DNA of 64,000 nt from Anaspis maculata (lineage: Eukaryota; Arthropoda; Insecta; Coleoptera; Scraptiidae): NCBI GenBank assembly GCA_949128115.1, contig OX421962.1:98424836-98488835 (forward strand), read 5' to 3'. A model generated the notes under the pieces. The model was not told the origin of the DNA, ran no database searches, and was given only the letters and a program-made list of their open reading frames with translations. Below are positions 34,681 through 44,465 of this stretch, piece by piece. The number at the start of each line of letters is the position of its first letter. Within the stretch, counting starts at the first letter, position 1. Made by a program: the position numbers and the translations under genes.

Positions 34681-36654
34681 GAACATTTCACTTTGTCCGT
34701 CCGTCCGTCCGTCCGTCCGTACTCGGGATAACTCCTCAAGGAAGAAAGATATCGATGTGGTGTAAACGCTGATCAATAGTACATATGTCCAGGATGGCAA
34801 GTTGACTTTTGGTTTTTTGTTATTCTGCCTCCATCTTTGATCCGCCATTTTAAATTTCTCTAAAAGTGGTCCGATTTGAGTAAAATTAACAGGCAATGTG
34901 AACTTCATCAAAATACATCCGATTTCGGATTTAGATGCTCTGCCGCCATCTTGGCCGCCATCTTGAAATTTCTTATCACTCAACGATTTCCATGGAGCTT
35001 GGGACTAACCTTTGTTTCGTCTGCACATTCTTATTCTCAAGCCAAACTCCAACATTCTGCCATCATCTTGGCCGCCATATTGAAATCTCTTATTAGTGGA
35101 ACGATTTTCATGAAACTTGTTCTTACTACTAGCAAACAATTAATCTTGATTTAAAACAATTTTTTAGAATTGAGAATAGAAGAATATGGAATGTGACAGG
35201 ACTGACAAAAGGTTAAAAATGTGACAGGAGGTTAATAATACTGACAGGCGGTTAATAATGTGACAGTCAGCTTACTGGTTGTGAAAGATCACTTCACGAT
35301 GTCTAAGCAGGTCAATAACGGCCTACTTCGCAGCTATAGTGGGAAAACAATTTTTCTAGGCGAGGCTTCCTAGTACGTAAACACACCACGATAGACTGAT
35401 TTAATTTTGAGTGCACTTTTGAATAAGTGAAAGAGGGTTGACAGAGACAAGAGTAGGTACGCGTCCCGATCTTATCGTATAGGTGCAGCCGGTTTGTCGT
35501 TTGAGGAAGAGTGGAGAGTTCCATGCGCCTCTACAAATAGCCCTCTTCCAGAGGTGAGGCGCTGAATTTGAAATTTACAAGGCCCGAGGAAAGCTAATCT
35601 ACTTGAAACTCCCACTTAATCTAAACTAAACAGGATAATTGCTTAGTTCTTGAATCTGTTTAATTTCAACTTTACCGCACTTAACACGCAGCGCCAAATT
35701 CTTTATCCCGCAAAGCTGGTGTGGTGGCTGGGGCACCTCTCTCACACAGCACAGAGGCGATGAGGAGAAATTAATACCCTCTTTCCACTCATTATTTGCC
35801 AGGCCCAGCCATAAAACAACAATTTAAAGTTTGAAACTGCCGGCGGATTAACAACTAAGTAAGCGGGAGCTTGTAATTTAAAATTGCTGCTCGGGAAACT
35901 TCAACACCCGTCCTGCAAGCAGGACTTGGGAAACTGACATTATGTGGACTAAGTCACACCGAAGCTCCTTGCGCCCGAGGTCCTCTTCCATGTTACGGTT
36001 TTGTCGTAACACGTGTGTCCAATACGCGGGCTTGCGTCATCGATTTCCCGTAAAAGACGCTTGATGGAGGAGGAGGAGGTGGGTATCAAAATTTGGCATC
36101 ATCACCCTCGCCATAACTGCGTCGGTTATGGAATCATTCGGGGCTGATGAAACCTGTCGCGATAATTAATTTACCTCTACCCTTGTCTGGTTACATTTAA
36201 GAGGGGTGAGTAGGTATGCAGGTAATTTTTTATCTTCTAGCAATAAGTTGAAAGTTGGCGTGCGATTTTAATTTGAACCTAATAGAGCTTTCACAATAAT
36301 AAGCAGCGGACGATTTTAGCATAATTACTTTTCAGCCCAAGCTGGGACCCTAATTTACTAGCTTACCGGCTGCACACATTATTTCGTGATGCTAAAGTTT
36401 CATTACCGGATATGTGCGCCATAATAATTAGAAGCGAGTCCTTTTTGCATTGTTTTCGAATGAAGCGGGGCTGTTAAAACGTGGTTAGTAACGTACCTAC
36501 ATAGTTGCTGATATTGAAAAGAGGGAAGGAAACAAGTTTTAGGACTTTCTACCTCTCGTCGGGGAAGTTTCATTCTATACTTCACTTTTGGCCTTACGAG
36601 GTTTCTTGGCTTTTTCAAAATTGATTCACGGCCGTGTGTACCTACGGTCAATGC
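34681..36654. other. No gene; CCGT microsatellite and short repeated motifs
   Basis: (CCGT)n occupies 34695-34720. A segment with CTTGGCCGCCAT(C/A)TTGAAAT is present twice, near 34952 and 35070, each followed by similar sequence. Nothing else is recognised. Confidence 0.5.
34695..34720. repeat. (CCGT)n microsatellite
   Basis: Just over six tandem copies of CCGT. Confidence 0.95.
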
Positions 36655-37012
36655 TATTAGTGGTGCAAAAGGATACTTCATTTTGGGTGAGGGCAACGAG
36701 ATTTGACGTACCTACCCAAAACAAGTGATTTGACCCGCAGCGCTCGCAATTTTGTCGTGTAGGGGGCCAATGGGAACTCTCGAAAGTCTCGGAACTTTGA
36801 AGATGCAAGAACTTTTACACAACAACCATTGAGTATCGTCATGTGTCTCATTGAGGAAGTTTACGAGTCTATTAAAAATATTGGCTTCAACTACTGCCGT
36901 CATGTCCGTTTCATTGGTCGAAAAATCTGTTTTTATTCTTTCGTCGCGCAAGGGAATGATGAATTCACATGTTCTGTGGCGTTCCCAACCAGATCGCATT
37001 CAGTAAGCCCGA
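36655..37012 (+). repeat. Dispersed repeat C, copy 1
   Basis: Matches 38445-38818 in the same orientation. Shared blocks are CATTTTGGGTNAGGGCAACGA, ACCATTGAG(T/A)ATCGTCATGT and a final block near CGCATTCAGTAAG. It lies about 400 bp outside the TIR element that contains the other copy. Confidence 0.7.
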
Positions 37013-38444
37013 TGGGGTACTTGCTCAATTTTTTTTATTGGCTCAATCGATAGTGTGGTTAAAAATAATATACCCGTATTTTTTCTTTTTCCTGAATTCG
37101 CGTGATGCGCGTTTTAAAAATATATTTGTGACGTCACAAGTATACTGAAAACTAAACAAACAGCACTGTTGGATTGGAAACTTAAAAAACTGTTGAAGTG
37201 ACATAACAATATTTGAAAAATACAGACATGGAAATCCCACTGACGTTTCTCTATTGTTACCAACCCTTTGAAAAATGAAAAATAAGAAAAAATCTTTTTG
37301 ACCATAATGGATATATTTTCTGGACAATTTCAGGAAATACTCTTTATTACTCTTGTTGATGAATAAAAGTATTTTCAGTCAAATCTAATTCATTGGCAAG
37401 TTCCCCATTATTAGTCCGGTGGATTAGCGCCTAAACTATGCATTTTGTGATAAAGCAGAGGGCTTCTGGATTTACATTCTTGAGACTGAACTTGACAATT
37501 CCAGAAATGGCGCCAACGAGTTTGGTGTGGCAGGTGACCTCAGGAGCCATCCAGAGCTGTAAAGGAACCAAAACCTTCCATGTTCCTCGAAGGCACCCAA
37601 ATACATGATACTTCGATGCGCTGATACCCTATGGGGAGGAATTGACAAAATATGTCGATGCTTATCACGTGAGGGGGCTGAGGAGAAGGCATTTTTGTCT
37701 TTGAAGGCGATTTATGATTTTCATCAATCCTGAACGAATATGAAGAAGTTTGGTATCATTTTTGACTAAAATCGACGTTCTGAGTTCGAATAAAGTGTTG
37801 AAATTACGTTAGAAACATGTTTGAACAAGTTTAGGTGAAAAAACACGCTTCTTTCATATTCAACTTCAACCTTATGGTTTTCACTCCTCACCACAGGTAT
37901 TCCATTAATTCTTGCATATTCAGTTACTTCCAACTTTTCTTCGATTGAGAAAGATGCATTAGATATGCTTCTCATCTTCACAAGCTTAAAGAAGTGTCTG
38001 GTCGCGAGGGCGGTTTTGCGTGAACACGGCACCTGTAAGTGACGCATGCTTAACTTTAAAAACGTGTTGCATCATAAATAAAGGCTCTATTGTACGGTTT
38101 TCAACTTTGTCTTGGAGAGGAAGAGTTGTTCCTTCTTGTAAAAGCAACAAACCTGATATCGAAGCTGTATCGCATGCACAATATGACTTTTCGTGTGAAG
38201 GTGCGTCAATTACAGTGTTCAAAGTTGACAATAGTTAACTTTCGGAACAAATCCTTCTAATCATCTTGTAAAAACAAAAGACATATCCAGTGTATGTTTT
38301 TCATCATTAAGGGACCTGTGACTGATACAATATATAACAATTTCGATTCCAGATGTCTTCGAAAAATTATTAACCTGCAGTAAAAACTTTGATATTTTCC
38401 CTGATTTTTTTTCCGAATCGAGATACCGAGTAATGCGATCCAAG

Positions 38445-38818
38445 GGTACATCGATACTGCATTTTGGGTTAGGGCAACGAATTTTTTCATGTGCGAACCT
38501 TATGCCAATAAACATGATTTGACCTGCAGCACTTGAAATTTCGTCGATAAGGAGGCGAATGGGGCCCTTCAAACTTTGAAGATAAAAGAACTTTCACAAA
38601 ACGACCATTGAGAATCGTCATGTCCCATAAAGGAAGCTCATGAGTCCATTAGAAATTTTGGCAGCAATTGTCGCCGTGTTCGTTCCATTCTCCAAACTTG
38701 AAAAAAAAAAATTCCTCTTTAATGTTAAGAAACCTGTTCTTTCTTTTTGACAAGGAAACCATAAATTATTATGTTCTATTGAGTAATCAGCCAAATCACA
38801 TTCCGTAAGTCTAATTCC
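38445..38818 (+). repeat. Dispersed repeat C, copy 2 (inside the TIR element)
   Basis: Homologous to 36655-37012; longer by small insertions, including an A-tract near 38701. Confidence 0.7.
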
Positions 38819-38828
38819 CTGGTAGAAA

Positions 38829-39100
38829 AGTGCCCATGGGCACATTTTGGAACACATATGTGCCCCATGGCATTGGTTACCATGGGGATGTGCCCAATGT
38901 ACCGATGTGCACCATGAAGATGTGTTCAACGTTCCCACGTGCATCATAAGGATGTGCTCAAAATACAGGAGGATCTGCCCAACGTGCTCATGTGTACCAA
39001 CCATAGTCACATCTTCATGAAAACATTGAGCACATCCCCATGGTGCACATGGATACGTTGAGCACATCCTCATAGAGCACATGAGTCATCATCACATCCA
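38829..39100. repeat. Cryptic tandem repeat, about 30-bp units
   Basis: Imperfect units built around GATGTGC(C/T)CAA(T/C)GT and CATGTGCACCAT occur about eight times; a few run in inverse sense, since the motif is partly palindromic. Translation of the minus strand gives a Cys/His-rich peptide (38618-39082) that is an artefact of the repeat. Confidence 0.6.
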
Positions 39101-39753
39101 CATCAAATAGCACCCCCAAGATATTAGGTATATGTAATAGCCTACCTGGAGGCTGTGAACAATCTCTAACACCCTGTACATGAAAAGAGGCAAAAAATTA
39201 TAGATAGATAACCAATATTTTGGAATCCTCATGAAAATTGACAATGGAAAGTTTTTTTAAGATCATTGCAAAGAGGAAGGCCCCAAGAAAAGGGTTGTAA
39301 TGTCTGTGTGTAAACACCCTGTATATTATGGAAATAATGATTGCTGATGAACAAGAACAGAAATCAAAATTAAAGTCTCGCGAAATGTGTAAAATGCTCA
39401 CTGCTTCATCAAACTAAAAGAAAAATCAATTTTTCCTCAAGAACACGCCATCAACATGCTTGATTGCTATACTAACTCCACAAGCAACACAAATAGGACT
39501 GCTTCCAACAAGAAAGGCTGCAACACGATACAAATCAATTATTTGTGATCGTTTTCGAGCTTTTAAATAACAGCAACGATATTTTTGTTCTTCCATACTT
39601 ACGGATGGCTCCTGAGGTCGCCTGCCACACTAAACTCGTTGGCGCCAATTCTGGAATTGTCAAGTTGAATCTCAAGGACGTAAATCCAGAAGCCCCTTGC
39701 TTTATCACAAAATGCATAGTTTAGGCATTTTTTGGCGCTAATCCACCGGACTA

Positions 39754-40639
39754 TATGGAGAAAATTTTTTTGCAATGGTATTTTCCTAAGAAGAGGTCAA
39801 GGTCATACCTTTTCAGTGGGTACCTACATCTTTTTCAATAGCATTTTTTCCCAATGGATATCACTGTTGATTTTTGCAGAGGAGAAAACCTTCAACACTG
39901 TTGGGCTGTCAAAATGGCATGTTGATTTTTGAGTACGAGAGATGCGGACTGGAATTCGATCCAGGTTGCATCAGGTGCAGGCGGTTGGTTTATAACGGAA
40001 AATATACCTCCATGCCGAGTTTCATTGTCCTAGAAATGTCCTATGTCAATGTCCTAGAAGGCCACGATCGACACGGGGGCAGACCTCAACCTCTCATTAG
40101 GTGGCATCCGCAGTTCAGGGGTTGGAGTTGGAATTTCGACGGAACCTTTGGGGCGAATCAAAGGGTGCAGAACAGGTGTTCACGCTTAATTAATGGCCTT
40201 CGTAAATTCGATCATATTGTCATGAACATGACAGAAGTGCCATAGGGGAAAGGCTCATCCCTTAAGTACGTATTAGTTTATTAGGTATAATTATAATAAT
40301 TCATAAATTGCCTTCAGCGAAAAGAACGAGGTGCCACAGGAATGCTGATCCTGCAAACGCTGTGCTTTGCAGTTTATGCCTCGTGTGGTACTAAGTTCAC
40401 CTGCACCAGGAAACGGGCATCAATCTGATTGGTCTACGATGTTTCCTGTTGCCTATAAGTCTAGGAGTATCCATAGCTCCGAATCGAATTCATTCTTTGT
40501 AATTGCGGCGGGCCGCTATGCCCTTCTGCGTCTAAATTAATAACTAATTGTTCATTTCTTTATCATTTTGTTGTTATACGGATTGTGTTCGCGGGCTTAT
40601 CTCATGTCGTCTCGGGTGTCGTTGTGAATTTAATGTGTG
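39754..40639. other. No recognised gene
   Basis: A 123-codon frame (39874-40245 +) has no recognisable domain. The stretch before 40640 ends in AATAAAACAATG and may belong to an unrecognised retroelement. Confidence 0.4.
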
Positions 40640-41481
40640 TTAATAAAACAATGTAAAACTTTATCGTGTGCTCTTCCAAACCTTCCACCCTGCTTGCAAA
40701 CACCAGCCCCTAAGACAGTCAGGAAGGGTCAACCTTCCCGACAATATATCCCATACATATCGTCAATTAAACTGGCTTAACATGAGAAACCGATCGCTTC
40801 TTCACCTGGGCAGCTTTGTTGTGCAAACATTGGGCGAGTCCGGTCCTTCCCTTTGCTTTATAAGGGAAAAACTTATCCCACGATCCGATATTCATTCTCG
40901 ATGTGTAAGATCTAGCTACAAACTAACGTTGCCGGGCCACCGCACATCACTCTTTCGGAGAAGCTTCACTTACAACGCGGTAAAATTGTACAACTCGTTA
41001 CCCCGGGAAATTCTTGGTTCGGATAGCTCAACTTTTAAAAGGAAATTTAAGCTGCATCTAATGAGTCAGCAGAACGAGCTTCTGTCTTGAATTAAATCAA
41101 TCCTCATTTTATACATTCTTTTTCTTTTTTGTACTTATACTTACATCTCACATTGCCATTATAGTGTTCAAAGGTTTTGTTACTTTTATAGATTTTTATA
41201 TTGCATAATAAGGATAGGTAAAACATATTCCGATTCTTTTTTCGATTCCGAATTTTTTTTTTCTTTTTTCTACTACCTATGTTGCATTGTTATTTCATTT
41301 TATGGCGCGGTTGATGGTTGAGTAGAGTAGCTCTGGTAGCTAGACTTCGCCATCCTCCCGCGCCCACAATAGGTTAGGTACCTGCAAATTTCTTTTCGTT
41401 ATTTCCTGTTTTATTTATAAGTTATTGCTATTATTTGCTGTATTTCAAATGTGCATGTACCTACCTAACTAAATAAAGTCG

Positions 41482-41515
<34 letters not shown>
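40640..41515 (+). mobile_element. LINE 3' end (CR1/jockey-like) with TAA tail
   Basis: The frame 40668-41090 carries the C-terminal block of CR1/jockey-like ORF2: a fixed RRSFTYNAVKLYNSLPREIL segment, then STFKRKFKLHLM and a stop. A 400-bp untranslated region ends in AATAAA and a TAATAATAA tail (about 41484-41515), as is typical of these LINEs. Reverse transcriptase catalytic motifs are absent, so the copy is 5' truncated. The last 110 codons are intact, which argues for a moderately young insertion. This is the third LINE family in the window, by tail sequence. Confidence 0.75.
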
Positions 41516-41994
41516 CCTCTGAGTACGCGTTGCTTAAATTTTGAGTGCCGCGAAACGAATAATAATTTGAAGTACCTAAAATTCGCGTTTGGTGAACTCA
41601 GGGTCGGACCCTTCCGTAGAGTCACGATTGTTAATAATCATCGGTTCAGGACAACGACCCCTCCTTCCCCTGAAACCAATATGACTTTGTTTTAGCGTGC
41701 AACTGCAATTTTTGAGATTTCCATGTTGGTTGGATTATTGAGTAAAAGAGAATTATTATTGATGACAAATGTGACGGAGAGGAGCTTCACCTAGAGGAAC
41801 GTCCGGTTTGGTCATCGCGTAACTAATTAATTTGTTGCAGTATTGAACCAAAGAAAAAGATATTGTTCAATCGAGAAATGGAAAATCTATTAGAAGCTGT
41901 TCGTTCAATTACCTGGATATTCGACGACGCGACGATTCCATAAATTTGTACCTATAATGAATTGTTACAGCTCAATGGTTGGGAATCTGATATT
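41516..41994. other. No recognised feature
   Basis: Unrecognised DNA between the LINE tail and dispersed repeat A. Confidence 0.4.
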
Positions 41995-42670
41995 CATTTA
42001 TAGGGAAAAATAGTTGTTTCGAAGCCTTTTCGCGTTAGTTCGTCGGCGAGCACCTTTGTAGGTTTTTAGCAACAATGGTTCACTTCACACAAAACAGAAC
42101 GGGGTTCAATCAACGGGTCTTCACATAAGAGTTGGTACCTTGACCTGAGTAATGGTCCGCGTACACCATTGGTTCCGAAGTTTTTGAAAGGGTGAAATTG
42201 GGTTTTACATTCCCGGCTATAGACACTCGCGGTCGCAATATCCTTCTAAGCTCTAAAGGCAATTCAAGGTGAAAATAGGTCCAGTTCTCCACAAAGGCAC
42301 CGGCCATATCCAATCCGTTCCAAAACGGGCAAAAGATTACCATAGCCTGAAAAGAGCAATGCAAAAAGAATAGTCCAAATATAAGAGACGCAGCCTTTGA
42401 AAAGAGAGGGAAAAGTTCCGATCGCTCGCAAAAGTCATTCACCCCCCTATGTTTAGACGCTGGGTCTAACCCTAACATAACCTATAACACTATAACTTAA
42501 ACGTTGAATCTGATGAAGCCAGGATATTGACGAATTTCGAACCACGCTCCCCAAACAAAGTTTAAATGTTGGTCAAGATGTAGAATCAGGTGTTCATCGG
42601 AGTATTGATGTGTGACGGCTTTGAAATACATAATTATTAGGGGAAACTCATCTTTTACGGAACACCTCAG
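41995..42670 (+). repeat. Dispersed repeat A, copy 2
   Basis: Direct, diverged copy of 33955-34680; it lacks the CA microsatellite. Confidence 0.65.
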
Positions 42671-43111
42671 AAACTCAGCTATCCTAGTCACCAGCGTTGA
42701 GGTATGGTCAGGTATAGGAACGAGCCTTTCTCCAAACGCTTTGGCATGTAAATAGAAGTCAATATAATTATTTTGTGTTGCAACTAATTTTTGTGTCTGA
42801 CTGTGTTCACGCTGGAGATTAATTCGATCTCAACACGCCCAGGATCTCTATCCTCAAACCACAAGAAGGAAGCACAACAGGATGGTGTCCTGATACTGGA
42901 CGATCACTGGCCAAAGCAGTCCCAAGAGCGGGAAAAGTGATTTAATCCAAATAAGTTCAATTTAATTGGAGTATGTTAGGTTGCCTATCCATCCAGGTGC
43001 ATCCACACGAGAGCTAGGGGGGGCTCATCTTTTATGAAAAACAATCGCGCCTCTTTGGGCCATAAAGCAGGCACCTCGCATTTTTGATGAAACATCGTGC
43101 GGCGACGTAAC
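42671..43111. other. No recognised feature
   Basis: Left flank of the solo LTR. Confidence 0.4.
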
Positions 43112-43153
43112 ATACTGTTACGTATTTCGCGTACGGGTTCGAATATAATTGAG

Positions 43154-43971
43154 GTCTCCAATTTTCCGTTGTCTCTCTTTACTGTGACGTCATGCGTATA
43201 AGAGACGGTTAATCGAGGTCATTGGGCGCTTCCCAATAAGGCGTATAAGGACACAATTCGACACATATGGACACAATTTGACACATCTAGAATTCCAATG
43301 TAATAGCACCACATGTCGACACAATCGAAACATTGGCGAGGCTGAGTTTAGAATTGAGCTGGCAAGTGCACTTTGACATTGTGTATCCGTCTTGTCGCAG
43401 TTATTGGAAAGCGCCCTATGTTTCTTGAGATATGACATTTCGTTTCTGACAATGGGAAATTTTCCGAATCTGACAAGCGCTTTGTCGTGTATTCATTTGA
43501 TTTCAGCATGGATTTCATTATTTCACTTGTTCTTACCCTCGTTCTTACCAATAAGTGTGTTATATGTAGTGGAAAACTGAGAAGATACTTACAGAAATGG
43601 TTCAAGGGTGTTGTGTCGCTCTATGCGAGTCGAGAATAAGACGAATACACCCAGCATAACCATGCACCGGTTCACGAAAGATCCAAACTTGATGGAAGTG
43701 AGGAAGTGTGGCTGCACCAGCACCAGCAGAGATATCACGCTGCACCAGACACGTGCATCTTACTACGAAAAAACTCTATTACTTCGTCCATTAAAAACTC
43801 CCTTATGGGCTCTAGTGACTTTCCCCACATGATAATGGGAACAGTATATAGCTATCCGATTCAAAATTCCCGCAAAAGTCAGAAACGAAACGTCCAAACG
43901 TCATAAACGTCAAAACGTCAAAGGTGACCTCGAAAAAACATGTATTTTCTATCTCCTAAAATTGGAAAGGT
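43154..43971. mobile_element. 0.8-kb insertion inside the solo LTR, 8-bp target duplication
   Basis: The LTR sequence stops after TAATTGAG (43146-43153) and resumes with CAATTAAG (43972-43979), an 8-bp duplication with two mismatches. Eight-base duplications are made by hAT and P-type transposons. The ends share only a short inverted block (CCAATTTT), so clear terminal repeats are not visible. It contains a THAP-like fragment at 43597-43720. Confidence 0.55.
43597..43720 (+). pseudogene. THAP-like zinc finger fragment, frameshifted
   Basis: An ATG at 43597 opens MVQGCCVALCES, resembling the C-x4-C start of THAP domains. After a frame change the second frame reads SITMHRFTKDPNLMEV, like the H-x-FPKDP core that follows in THAP. 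The later Cys-x2-His pair cannot be placed. THAP domains occur in P-element-type transposases and in host proteins derived from them. In an insertion with an 8-bp duplication, a decayed P-like transposase N-terminus is the natural reading, but the match is short. Confidence 0.35.
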
Positions 43972-44465
43972 CAATTAAGACGATCGTTTTAAAACACACC
44001 GTTTATTACTGCGTACGACAATGAATACTCGCCAACAATTATTCATTTAGGAATGTCGCTGTGATTACTACTCGCTTTTAATCCTCTCGCTACCACTTCA
44101 CATTCCAATTCATAACTGCCCGTGAGCTGAAGGTTGATGCCTTGTATAGGCCTCCGAATAGTGTTTCCGAACTTTCCATCAGCTTCCAGCAAATTCGACA
44201 GTGACCTGCCGGCAAACGATTTTCTAGGCGACTTCCGGATAATCCCACACATTTCGAGTATAATTCTGCCGTGCTCTAGAGCCGGCGCCGACGGCAAATG
44301 GACAGATGTGTCTTGATCATGCGTTGGGTCTCCATGTATTTGAATGCCATCACGTTCACTCTCGAAATGTCCGGAGCTCCGCGCATTTGTACACTGCGGC
44401 TGTGGAAGAGTCTAGAAATATGGCGTGATACCAGATTGCACGGGAATCGTCGCTTGTAGCAATAC

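Larger units (their letters stand above)
37412..39753. mobile_element. 2.3-kb TIR element, non-autonomous
   Basis: About 155 bp at each end are inverted copies (TAGTCCGGTGGATTAGCGCC at the left, its complement at the right). TAT lies on both outer sides, so the target duplication is 3 bp (TAT) or, if the element starts at GTCC, a TA dinucleotide. Inside are one copy of dispersed repeat C (38445-38818) and a cryptic tandem repeat (38829-39100). No transposase motif is seen, so the element depends on enzymes from elsewhere if it is active. Confidence 0.75.
43116..44461 (-). mobile_element. Solo LTR of the 13.8-kb Gypsy family, split by an insertion
   Basis: Minus strand: the LTR starts at 44461 (TGCTACAAGCGACGA, the counterpart of TGTTACGAGCGGCGA) and ends at 43116 with ...CGAAATACGTAACA. 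Intermediate blocks match the intact LTR in order, for example GGACAT-type and CCTATACAAGGC-type segments. Identical 4-bp repeats ATAC flank it at 43112-43115 and 44462-44465, so this is a solo LTR left by LTR-LTR recombination. Divergence from the 13.8-kb LTR is much greater than between that element's own LTRs. An 0.8-kb insertion separates the last 38 bp from the rest. Confidence 0.85.

Noticed and set aside
34695..35110. CRISPR-like array (CCGT repeats and repeated GGCCGCCAT segments)
   Set aside because: CCGT is a simple microsatellite, and the longer segment occurs only twice without regular spacers. The genome is eukaryotic.
38618..39082. 154-codon Cys/His-rich minus-strand frame, possible zinc-finger protein
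   Set aside because: The Cys and His residues come from the tandem repeat at 38829-39100 and do not keep zinc-finger spacing.
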